The notes beneath the pieces are model-generated. The model was not told where the DNA came from and did not search any database. It was given only the letters and a program-made list of their open reading frames with translations. From Gyromitra esculenta (lineage: Eukaryota; Ascomycota; Pezizomycetes; Pezizales; Discinaceae): a stretch of DNA of 64,000 nucleotides. Positions 1 through 10,177 of this stretch are shown piece after piece (the first letter of the stretch is position 1; each line of letters begins with the position of its first letter). The stretch is from contig JBCAML010000017.1 in NCBI GenBank assembly GCA_038503075.1, positions 806,001-870,000 of the forward strand, written 5' to 3'. Made by a program: the position numbers and the translations under genes.

Positions 1-254
1 ACAGAGGGCAGGCTGTTGTATAGAGTCCATGGCGGTGCGCTCAAGCCACTTCAAATGCTGAGCTCAATAGGTATGTGCTATCCTTGGAGTTCTGTATTCT
101 TCACTATGTTGGTGGTAATTTTCCTAAACGTTAGTTGTTTCATGCCCCATGACTTCGAATATCTGGATTCTGAAGCTTTAAATTGATACTACGGCTATCA
201 CGAATCTTAGAACCACCTATTTCACTTTCAACACCCTCTCCATAGTATCAAGTA

Positions 255-993
255 ATGGCTTCCGAGACCCCGTGTATCTCCGATATTAATGTCCCTTACT
301 TGCCTCGACGCTACACCACCAATGAACTTTTAGTGATGCAGCATACCCTGCCATATGTCTGTTTCCCCGCGGAGAGCTTTAGGCGAGAGGTTTGGTGGTC
401 GGAAGTTCTCACAGAAGAGGTAATCCCGTTCATTTTGTTCCCCCGTCTTTGGTCTGATGGCGGTATTCACTTTAGTGATTCCCATCCATCATCTTCATGG
501 GCTTATTTCTTGAATCCTCATTAACATCTCTCGTTGCTTTTTCTTAGATGAAGGTCATTATTGATGCGAACAGGCTTCGTTTTGGTACTTATGGGAAGCA
601 AGTTCTTAAATTTCAGCAAATAAGCGACGAGTCCCTCGAGACTCCAATCACCGGACAAGGTCCTCTGATGGACGAGATACTCCCTAATTCGAATACGTTG
701 CCGACGGTCTCTGGTATTCTAATCTACCCTACTTATATTCAAGCTGTGATGATAGCTGCTAATAGATACCAGCCCCTCCCATGATCACAGAAATTACCTC
801 TGGCCCTGCCTCTGCCACCGATGCCGGGGATGATAATCAGGGAGGCCAAGATCCTATAAAAAAGGAGGCTTGGAGTCACCGGGCGGGCTGGCGAGAAAAC
901 ATTGCTACCCAATCCAAGAAGGAGGGTAATGGTCATGTTGCAGATAATTCTATGAGAAGCAGGGCTGTGGAAAGCTGGCGAAAAGCATCGTGA
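255..993 (+). CDS. Hypothetical protein, three exons, 177 aa
   Basis: I do not recognise this gene. The model joins exons 255-419, 548-713 and 791-993, with introns 420-547 (GTAATC..TTAG) and 714-790 (GTATTC..ACAG). Exon lengths 165, 166 and 203 nt keep the frame and give 177 residues ending at a TGA. The N-terminal two thirds look folded (aromatic and hydrophobic residues around YTTNELLVMQHTLPYVCF and a VIIDANRLRFGTYGKQ stretch). The third exon is polar (GDDNQGGQDPIKKEAW and onward) and probably disordered. No signal peptide or membrane segment is seen. An additional upstream exon cannot be excluded because the window begins only 254 bases earlier. The exon 2/3 junction is inferred from frame only. 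Confidence 0.4.
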
Positions 994-2398
994 GATAAAA
1001 ACACTTCTTTTTCGGGACTTAGTGAGAGTTCATGTATTACTATCGTAACAACCAACTATGTAAGTCTAAACTTCTGAATTCAATGAAGTCTTGCTTAACC
1101 AGAAAAGAAAGTTGTTTCAAGAGTTGGATAGAGTTTTTAGTGTGCACTAAATTCCAAGTTACTAATGGGGTGTGAAAATCGGATGTGATGAACCTGCTCG
1201 CTCTGCTTTGGCGGATGATGGACGGATGGTCGACTATGCAAAGTTGTGCAGACAATCAACCACTGCAGAACTCTAAAAGACCGCTCGCGTGGTAGTCTTT
1301 AGAATCTTATTACACTCCTTATCACCCTTATCAACTAACCCGCTTTTCGGCGGAAGATGCCCGAATGATATCCTATGATTCGTATGTAACACGAGCGAGT
1401 GATAATGTATGTACTTATTTTGGGTAAAGGTAGAAGAAAAATTACGATTCAGAGTATTAGAATTAAATGCCTATAAACAATAAGGCTATATTCACATCTA
1501 TACGTATAGGGGAACGAACATGTATGTAGATATATATATGCCAAACAGGAAGTGGGAATGTCAAGATATCACCAAACGCGTAATAACTTCCCCTGCTCCT
1601 CATTGTCTTCTTCCCACCCAAACACACGTGGGCCCTTCATGCTTCTTGCATAACCAACCTTGCAGACGCAAATTACTAGTCTTGAACAAGAAACATACGC
1701 GTAAAACATAAAAAGGATTTGTTCCCCTCCCAAAGGTATCGAAACATTCAAAGTCATAAAATAACACCATTTGTCATGAAAAAACAATAAAAATATCAAA
1801 AGCATCAAAAAACAATCCCAATTTCAATCCCAATCATCCAAACACCTACCCCCCAAAAAGACAAAAAAAACATAAGAACCAAAGGCCTCCAAGTGAATAT
1901 TAGGTAAGTATAGACAAAGACTAATGAACGGAGAGAAAAAAACCCCCCCTGAATCGCTCAATAAAAAAAATAACCAATAAAAGACCATAGAAAATTTTGT
2001 CAAAAAATCAAGGATACAACTCAGCGCATAAACACTACAAATGTCGAAAGACATAACTCGTCAGGGCATAATATAGACAAAGACTTCGAATGATCTTCTA
2101 CTTTCGCGTATATGACCGAAGCGGCCCTCAAACCGACAGTAGGTTGTTGGAGGTGACCAAATAAGTCGACAAAAAAAGAGATCAGTCGTACTTGAACAAT
2201 AAAAGAGACGGCCGTCCTAGCCGTACTAGATCGCAGAGCTAACGACATCTGAATAGTTAATATGATAAGGGTGATTCGTGTTGAGTGGTGAGAAGGAGAA
2301 AGAGCATAAGAAGCTCTTTCCGCGTGCCCACGTGAATCCCCTAATGACATAAATAGCGACAAAGTGCGCATAAGGTATCGCAACAAAATGCAGAAGCA
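994..2398. other. Intergenic, A/T-rich, no gene recognised
   Basis: About 1.4 kb between two convergent genes. It has A-rich tracts near 1730-1990 on the plus strand and only short overlapping frames. No conserved protein, tRNA box or repeat family was recognised. It probably holds the 3' untranslated regions of both neighbours. Confidence 0.5.
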
Positions 2399-4009
2399 TT
2401 AAGCATCCTCATCGCTGTCAACGTCATGCTTGACCTTGATCTTCCCATGCCACGCATTCATACCCTCCGTCCTGACGGGCATCTTCAAACCATTATCGCC
2501 GTAAAAGTCGATACGCTCTAGCTCATCATCGCGGGCTGCAATTACAAGGAGTGCAATCTATTATCGAAGATTAGAAATTAATCCCTGCTCTAACAGAACA
2601 TACGGAACTGAAAACTTACCCCGATTGCATTCCAGAAATCCAAAGTAACATCCGAAAAATCAACCACAAGTAGCGTACGAGTAGGAGCATCCTCTACCCT
2701 TGCATCCAGCGTGATCAGGGCGACTATACAGCCAGCGACGGCGAGGCCATAGACGGTTGAAGATGTTGCGGGGTCACGTGGATAACCCTCTTGTAAAAGG
2801 CGGGCTTCTTCGGCACGGAATTCTACTGCCATATCTCGTAGTTTCTATACGATGTTAGAATATTTAGATTTTGCAAGGAGAGTGATTTGTTTACCTTATC
2901 CATCCGCTGCTCGCAGTGCTCGGCACCTTTTTCTTGCGACGAGGATATGGCGATTAGGGGTTGAACATACTTTCCAGCTTCTCGCCGTTAGTACAAGCAG
3001 TCGTTTTTTGCATCTAGCAATGGGGTTGGCCAAACGTACCTTGTTTAGCGTCGTCAATACTCCACTGGATATATTTCCTTATACTCAACAAAATCTTACT
3101 CTCCGCGTCCTGATCTGTTTCCAACTTCCCTCTCACCACAGCTCCAAGATTAACAACCGCCTGAAACGCTGTTGTCGCATTGAACGTTCCATCTAGTGTA
3201 AGAGCCTCAATATACGCAGGATCGTCTGGTCCTGTAAAGAGGTTGTCTGGCATCGTCGCGAAATCCACCTGCCAATGTGCCGGCATTAGCGGTTCTACTC
3301 CGCGCCTTCGGATATGGTGAAAAAGCGTTGCTTCATGCACGCTGAAGCCTTCGCGGAGGAGCTCGGAAAAGTTCTCTTGGGCCTGCTCAGTATCGTTGCT
3401 GGCGACAGAGCCCTCGCGAACGACCGAGCGCTCTGGTTCTGGAGCGGGGAGCGAGAGACGGGGCCGGGGCTTGGGCCTGGGAGCGGTGTTGGCAAGAGGG
3501 AGAATCGTGAGGGGTACAGAGGTGGGGGGTAGTGGTGATTCCTCCTCCGTAAACGATTCTTCCTTTAGAGGATGAACTTTGGGGCTACGATCAGCGACAG
3601 GACCATCGCTGATGCGACGAGCTCGGACGAGAGGAGAGCGAGGAAGCGAGGAGGAGCGCTGGGTTTTTGGAGAACTCTGCCGGATAGAGTTGCGGGACCT
3701 TTTTCGGAGGGGGGAGGTGATGTCGTTTTCCGCGGTGCCAGAAAATGAGCGAGGGCGCTTGTTAGAGACGGTGGGACGCTCAAAGGAGTTTAACACACTA
3801 CTTTTAGAGCTGGGGCTTGCTTCCTCGGCCTTAATTTCGAGTCCGGGTCCAGGGCTGGATTCGAGCTTCGACTCAGATTTCGCCGAGGGACTTGTGTCGG
3901 GTGTTTTTTCTCCAGATTTTGGGGCTTCCCGGATTTCGAGTTGCGCGGCAACTTGAATCTCTCCCTCTGCCTGTGCAGCAGGTTTGCGGGAAAACATTTT
4001 GGCCCACAT
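2399..4009 (-). CDS. Conserved fungal protein of unknown function, nuclear-type, 479 aa
   Basis: Four exons on the minus strand: 3040-4009, 2895-2980, 2620-2844 and 2399-2557 (970, 86, 225 and 159 nt), total 1440 nt including the stop. Splice sites are G|GTACGT, G|GTAAAC and GTAAGT with AG acceptors; the exon 2 acceptor follows a TACTAAC branch point. Residues 1 to about 215 are Ser/Pro/Lys-rich and disordered, with basic patches (NKRPRSFSG, PLRKRSRNS) that look like nuclear localisation signals. Residues about 220-479 are ordered: FHHIRRRGVEPLMPAHWQVDF, MPDNLFTGPDD, an AFQAVVNLGAVVRGKLETDQ helix, a helix with coiled-coil character (LRDMAVEFRAEEARLLQEGY), a hydrophobic TLLVVDFSDVTLDFWNAIG stretch, and an acidic tail ending DVDSDEDA. 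I can name no function; a nuclear location is an inference from composition. Confidence 0.7.
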
Positions 4010-4833
4010 GGCGATGAGAGGGGACCCACTGTTTGCTGGTGGGATTGTTGATTGGGAGACGTGTTGACGGATATGTGCAGGGTATGGAGCTAGGGAGGTG
4101 GGTTGGTGGTGCTGGTGGTGGTGGGTGTGGTTGATTCCTGGTTCCTGGGAATTTATTTAAATCTGAGGGTGTGATGAATTGAGGAAGAGGGCGGATGGAA
4201 GTGGTGATGGAAGTGGTGGATGGTGGTGGTGGAGATGGAGGTGGAGGAGGAGGAGGAGGCGAGGTGAGGTGAGGTGAGGTGAAGTGGAGATGCACCAGAG
4301 ATGACGATGAGGCGGGATGGAGGCTTGCTGGAGATGGAGTTGGACACTCAGGCACGAGGGGGAGGGAGAGGGGAAACGCCGGCGGGCCAGGGCCGTCTCT
4401 AGATATAGCCGCTGCAGAACAGAGGCGGCTAGCCAAACGCGCTGGCCGAGCTGCCTGCTGGCGTCAAGCAGCAGAAACACCGCCGCGCACGACAGAAGCC
4501 TGATGCGGCCGGCCAACCAGCCAGCCAGAAGCGACAGCGGCGATTCCAGCCCGAGACAGCCCTCAACACAATCAATTCGTGGCATGCCCAGGACCCTCCG
4601 CGAGCCTCCCGCCTCTCCCTCCCTGCAGCAGGCCAGTAGATCCATCGCCGACGTGGCTGGCTGGCCGCGGGAAATCGCGATCGAGTCCCTGCCAAGACCG
4701 GCTCCCCGCCGTCCAATCAATGGCCGGCTGTCCGCTTCTTGGCGACTCAGCGCAGCAGCTTGGGGCTGCTGCTGACAACTCTCCGCTCTCGCCCTGACTT
4801 GTGGACAGCTCGAGTCCTCGCGCCTGATCGATC
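4010..4833. promoter_or_regulatory. Shared upstream region of the 479-aa gene and ALG3, purine/pyrimidine-skewed
   Basis: Divergent genes start at 4009 (minus) and 4834 (plus). The stretch 4190-4290 is G/A-rich on the plus strand, with runs of GGAGGTGGAGG and four GAGGT units, so it is a C/T-rich leader on the strand of the minus gene. C/T-rich tracts are common in filamentous-fungal promoters. Several long overlapping frames here are compositional artefacts. Confidence 0.4.
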
Positions 4834-6374
4834 ATGGACCTCATTAAATCTGCTTTTTCGTTCGCCTTCAACTCCCACTCCCGTTTCCCGCGATGGCTTC
4901 TTGCCCCGCTGCTCCTCGCCGAGGCTGCTCTCTGCGCAGTTGTGATCTTCAAAGTCCCGTGTAAGCATCTGCTGCTATGTGTCCTCGAGATTCCCCAAAT
5001 CCTCCCCCTCCACCACCCAGCTAACACAGCTCTAAATGGCACTCAGACACGGAAATCGACTGGAAAGCGTACATGGAGCAGGTCGCGCAATACCAGGCTG
5101 GCGAACGTGACTACGCGCTCATCAAGGGGGGAACCGGACCGCTGGTCTATCCAGCTGGCCACGTCTACATCTACTCCCTTCTATACGACCTCACGAACCA
5201 GGGAAAAGACATATCAAAAGCGCAATGGATGTTCATGGGACTATACCTAGCGACCTTGTCCGTCGTGGTGATGTGCTACCGCGAGGCTAGAGTACTACTT
5301 CACCTGTCACATAATAATAATAGTAGTAATAGTAGCAATAGCAATAACCTGATATCTAATGTCCCGTAGGCACCACCTTACATCCTCCCGCTCCTCGCCT
5401 TCTCGAAGCGGCTTCACAGCATCTACGTGCTCCGTCTCTTCAACGACCCGATCTCCATCTTCTTGCTCTTTGTCGCCGTGTACTGCTGGCAGAAGCGCCA
5501 ATGGACCCTGGGCTCCGCTGCATACTCCCTCAGTGTCGGCGTCAAGATGAATACGCTCCTTGTCCTCCCGGCGGTGGCCGTGATGTACCTGCAGGCCGTC
5601 GGCCGCGATAAAGCGCTGAAGCAGGGATTGATAATGGCGCAGGTCCAGTTCCTCCTCGGTACCCCGTTTCTGAGCGCAGCTCCGAAAAGCTATCTAACAA
5701 AAGCGTTTGAATTCACCCGAGCATTCTTCTTCAAGTGGTCCGTGAACTGGAGGTTTGTAGGCGAGGATTTGTTCCTGAGCAAGAAGTTCTCGTTGGGACT
5801 GCTGGCAGTACACGCATCGCTACTGTTCGTATTCGTGGCCACCAGATGGAAAAAGTCCACCCCCTCTCCTTACCTCCTTACCTCCATCCTTTCCTCCCCC
5901 TCTAAACAAAAAAACAAAAAACAAAAAAAATCCCGGTACTAATATTTCCACAGACCCTCACAACGTAGTCTCCCCTCCTTCATATCCCTCATCCTCACCC
6001 CCGCAGTTGGTCTCGAAGACCACCAAATCAGCAACCGCGTAACTCCCCGCTACATCCTCACCTCGATCCTCACCGCGAATGCAATCGGCATGCTCTGTGC
6101 ACGCTCTCTCCACTACCAATTCTACTCGTGGCTAGCCTGGGGCGCGCCCTACATCCTCTGGAGAAGCGGGTTTGGGCCCTTCTGGGTGGCCGGTATATGG
6201 GCCGCGCAAGAGTGGAGTTGGAATGTCTATCCCAGCACGAACGAGAGCTCGGCGGTGGTAGTTGGATGTCTAGCGGCCACGGTGGTGGGGGCTTGGTGGG
6301 GGAGCAGAGGGGAGGTGGAGAAGGAGAGAGTATTGGAAGACGACGAAGATGGTGACGAGAAGAAAAGGGCGTAG
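4834..6374 (+). CDS. ALG3: Dol-P-Man:Man5GlcNAc2-PP-Dol alpha-1,3-mannosyltransferase (ALG3), 425 aa
   Basis: ALG3 is an ER membrane enzyme that adds the first lumenal mannose, from dolichyl-phosphate mannose, to the dolichol-linked N-glycan precursor. Exons are 4834-4960, 5047-5291, 5370-5854 and 5954-6374 (127, 245, 485 and 421 nt; 425 aa), a usual length for the family. Family hallmarks are [19 protein letters not shown] with [20 protein letters not shown] in the N-terminal third, [15 protein letters not shown], and [21 protein letters not shown] near the C-terminus. There are many hydrophobic membrane spans and an acidic/basic cytosolic tail ([12 protein letters not shown]). Donors of introns 2 (GTACTA) and 3 (GTCCAC) are weak, but the joins restore family sequence exactly (REAR|APPYILP and [12 protein letters not shown]). 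The gene converges on the EIF1AD-like gene, 179 bp away. Confidence 0.95.
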
Positions 6375-6536
6375 ATTTTGAGATGGGGATTAAGTCCGGC
6401 AGGCAAAAAAAAAAGATCATATAGCGCTGCAAAACAAACGGCAGCGGCAATAATATAAACCATTTTTTCTTGCTTTTTCTTGCTTTTTTTTTATATTACC
6501 ATTAACGTTTTTCCGGTGGTTGATACCATACCACTA

Positions 6537-6560
6537 CTCACTCACTCACTCACTCACTCA
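6537..6560. repeat. (CTCA)n microsatellite
   Basis: Six tandem ACTC/CTCA units that overlap the stop codon end of the minus-strand EIF1AD-like gene. Length variation here would alter its last bases or 3' UTR. Confidence 0.8.
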
Positions 6561-7078
6561 TCCTCGTCGTCAGACCGCGGGGGCATCTTCCCGACTGTGG
6601 ATTCCTCGTCATCTTCATCATCACTATCCTCCAACTCCTCCTCCTTCCCAAACTCCTTCGGCCTTCCATCACCACCATCAGCGCCCAACCCTATATTTAC
6701 CAAATACTCCAGGGGGGAGGGGAAAACACACCAATAGGCCTCCTTCCTCCACTCCCTCTCCTCGCGAACAATATTCACAATCTCTCCCCCCAACTTATTC
6801 TCCCTCCCCTCGAAAGCCTCCGTATCAACCAAAACATAGCCCCCGCGCTTCAGCCACACCTTCCCACGAAACAGCGTCGGCAGCTCCACAAGGATCTCGT
6901 TCTCCTCCCCTCCCTCCTTGCTCTCGCGCGGCGAGGGGAGGTGAACTCGGTATAGGTTGTTGCCTGCGGAAGCGACAATCCGGGTTATGATCTGTGAAGC
7001 CGGGAGAGGAGCGAGAGGGGGAGTAGTCGTGAGGGCATCGATTGCGGAGAGTGCACGGCGGGAGGCGGCGCGAGGCAT
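6554..7078 (-). CDS. EIF1AD-like S1/IF1A-domain protein, 174 aa
   Basis: A single-exon gene for a small protein with an eIF1A-like S1 (OB-fold) domain at about residues 28-125. It carries the family signature RIVASAGNNLYRVHLPSP, then ILVELPTLFRGKVWLKRGGY and VLVDTEAFEGRENKLGGEIV, and ends in an acidic tail (EDSDDEDDEE..SDDEDE). The closest named family is EIF1AD, a nuclear RNA-binding relative of translation factor eIF1A; its exact role is poorly defined. The N-terminus is Arg/Ala-rich. The length matches the family (about 165-180 aa). It converges with ALG3. Confidence in the domain is high; confidence in any specific role is low. Confidence 0.88.
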   Translation of the reverse strand: MPRAASRRALSAIDALTTTPPLAPLPASQIITRIVASAGNNLYRVHLPSPRESKEGGEENEILVELPTLFRGKVWLKRGGYVLVDTEAFEGRENKLGGEIVNIVREEREWRKEAYWCVFPSPLEYLVNIGLGADGGDGRPKEFGKEEELEDSDDEDDEESTVGKMPPRSDDEDE

Positions 7079-10000
7079 TGTGCTGGAGGGTTGTGGTGGG
7101 GGCGGGGGGTGGCGGGGTGAGTGAAGTGAGGCTTGGAAATAAAGTTTGGGTCGTGGTGCGTTGCCAAGAGATTAAGCGAATATTTAGTACGGTAGGTTAT
7201 GCAGAGAACTTGTAGTGGTTTTGTGAACGCTGTGTAGCTGTATATATCAGGAAAGGGTAAGTGAAACGTAGTCTCCTGTAGTTGTGTTATTAGAAGGTAG
7301 GACTGTGTGGTCTGGGCTGGAGTAGAGCATTATGGCTGGAGTAGAACAGCTTGGTTAAGGTAAGGTAATGATCTTAAGGCAGCTTTATTGCACATGTATT
7401 TATTGAGACGACAGCGGAAATGCAGAGTCTCTTCACTTTAATATCTAGCTCTAGGAGGTGTTTTACGGTAAGTGCCTACGCATGTAAGCTTGGTGCAATC
7501 CCTTCGTAGCCCGGGGGTGATATTCTGGGTGTTGGCTGTGGTTGCTAAGTACCTACATATTATACAATTCCCTACGAACCCACAGCACATAAAGGACATT
7601 AGGAATTGCGGATGAATATTGACTGTAGTTATTTGAGATTCCGAGCACGATATCCCAGAGTGGCAGCTGCAGGGCGGGGGTCTTCCAAGCCATGCCTACC
7701 GATCCGGAATACCGAATGATTACTCGTAGACTTACCGGCACGCATCGTGGGTGCCGAACAGCTGAGATATATATATATGTCTGCAAGGGGACACAGCCGA
7801 GCTAGATAATTACTGATGCTGAATAATGCTGTTTGTTAATACAGCCTACATGTAGCCTCATCCCCTGGGCCCTTGACCTAGGCTAGCACAGAAGACACCC
7901 CGGTTTATTAGGCTCACAGAGCAACAATGCAGTACAGCCCAACACTTCCGGGCACACAAAGCTACTATAATCAATGACTAAAAGTTTAACCACTACCCAC
8001 AGCCACTAATAGATATAACTCAAATCCCATGGCAATTACTTTGATTGCATTCCGTCCCAATCGATATAAAGAATCCTTCCGGATAGCTACGTTGGCTAGC
8101 TTACTATTGGCCAAGGCATATGCACGTAAATGAGTACCTAACTGTGCTAAAGCCACAACACCGAGACCATAAGCTGCCCTTCATGTCAACTTTCAATGCA
8201 ACGTTCGAAAGCCTGAGGACATCATCCACAGATACAACCCACGAGCTGCCGTTGAATGAGAGTTTACAGTAGGTGTCGTATTCAATGGGGTGGATGGGCG
8301 ATCGAGACTCTATGAGGGGGATCATGGGAGACAGTCGCGATATACTAGAACCCTAACCATACCCCCTACGTAACGAGCACGCTCTCTTCTAGCCATCAGT
8401 GAATTCCAACCTCCAATCTCGGCGACTATCCCTATAAAACTCCACCTCATCACTCATCTTCTCCCTTCTCCCATCATCAACGAGCCCAGATGATGAAAAC
8501 CTGCAAGCTCTCAGCCTCAATTCGATCTCTTTTACTAACCCGACTTCGCGCCCTTCGCTTCTGCTATTCTCCTTCGGGGTGCCAAGCAATCAAGGGTGGT
8601 TGGGACGTTTGCAGTGGCGAGGTGATCGTGAGCAAAGTCTACGCGCGATGTCTGAATATCGTAGCTGGAACCGATGCGTTCGTTTGATGATTGGTTTGTT
8701 TTGGGAACATCAATATATTTGATGACATTGCAGCAATTTTATTTATTGAACTAATATGGTGACGATGACGATGACGATGACGGTGGTGGTGGTGAATATA
8801 TCGGTGGCTCTTTTGTCATTGGCCAATTCGCTGGGATACAATCACCAAAGCTAAACTCTCTCGCTTTGTACCTCGTCAGTTCGTCGCCGTCAACCCTCGG
8901 AGAACAAGGAACCCAAGTACATCTAATGTTTGTATCTATCCTTTGCTTAACATGCATATATCACACACACACACACACACACACAGCAAACAAGCCACCA
9001 GCGGGACGAACACCACTAACCAATAACTTAGGAATATCCCCCATCTGATTGGACAATCGGGTTTCACCCTCATCCTATTAGACGACTTTAACTTTTTAGA
9101 TCGCCCTAGAGTAAACAAACTTTCGCACCCATAGGATCGATTGTCACGCGTTCGTATTCAGTATTTAAAAAAAAAAATGATTAAATTTAATGGTACAGCT
9201 TTTTATCACATTCTTTAATGCCCTAATTATAGAACGCGATACATCGAGACCAGTAACTGTATCACACCTGGCAGAAATTGTCTAGATGAGGGGACGGGTG
9301 GAGGCGTCAAAATTAGGAAACCCGAGAGAGATCTGCGCGAGTGCTATTCTATGACCCAATAGCATTCACAGAAAACACTAGCAAAAAAAAAAAAACAGTG
9401 TTGACACATTCAGGCCGAAGAAATACATTGTCGTTACATGCGTGTATATCTAAAACAATGTCTTGATCTTGACCTAGGAAACCTATTATTTTTCCTTTTA
9501 ATCTTCCCTTCAACTCTTCAGTTTTCTCAAACACACATATCCCCGAGCAAAACACGAAAACGATGAACCTTCCACCCAAAAAAGAAAAAGAACCGAAAGG
9601 CACTTCGTTAAACGGGAAACGACGTAACCATAAAACTAGTTGGTATAAAAAGACACGTGATATCTAACAATAGTAGTAATGTGGTAAAAAGGACTTGAAC
9701 TAAGCGGCATACACCAATAATAATAGAGTAAGGTAGAAGAACCAGAAAACGAGAACCTTTTTGACCTCCCCAACAACAACAAAATGCTCCATAGCCCCTT
9801 TAATAATGATGCCGAACAATCTCCCGAAATGAAAAGAAGACCCAGTTTAAAGAAAAAAGAAAAAGTAACAAGTGGAAAAAACCGATGCCCAGCCAAACCA
9901 TCCAACTAGCCCTTCACCTAGCTACCCAAACCCCTAAACACTAACAACCACTAGAGACATTGGTATCCAAACACAAAGAAATACTAAAGAAAAGCGCGAC

Positions 10001-10177
10001 CTAAACAGATGACCTCAAAAGAGGATTCCAGATTTCCACCCTGATATATGAGATATTTTACCACAAAAAAAATAATGGGTTGCGTAGGCAGACTTTCACA
10101 AACCGAACCTATAACAAAGGAAATAATAAATGAATGGACGGACAGATGCCTCATAAAACTTCCAACATCATAATGCA
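7079..10177. other. Intergenic region with microsatellites; weak possible exons near 8104-8589
   Basis: About 3.1 kb without a convincing gene. It contains one CTACATGTAG palindrome (7846-7855), GAC/GAT and GGT trinucleotide runs near 8758-8795, and a CA repeat at 8962-8985. Two minus-strand open stretches (8389-8589 and 8104-8325) have protein-like composition (MIPLIESRSPIHPIEYDTYC; KMSDEVEFYRDSRRDWRLEF), but I could not join them with good splice sites. The part from 9340 to 10130 is A-rich and looks like downstream sequence of the next gene. Confidence 0.4.
8962..8985. repeat. (CA)n microsatellite
   Basis: About twelve uninterrupted CA dinucleotides in intergenic DNA. Confidence 0.9.

Noticed and set aside
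4157..4775. Overlapping frames of 150-190 codons on both strands upstream of ALG3
   Set aside because: They arise from skewed low-complexity sequence in the shared promoter region; the proteins are runs of Pro, Ser, His or Arg.
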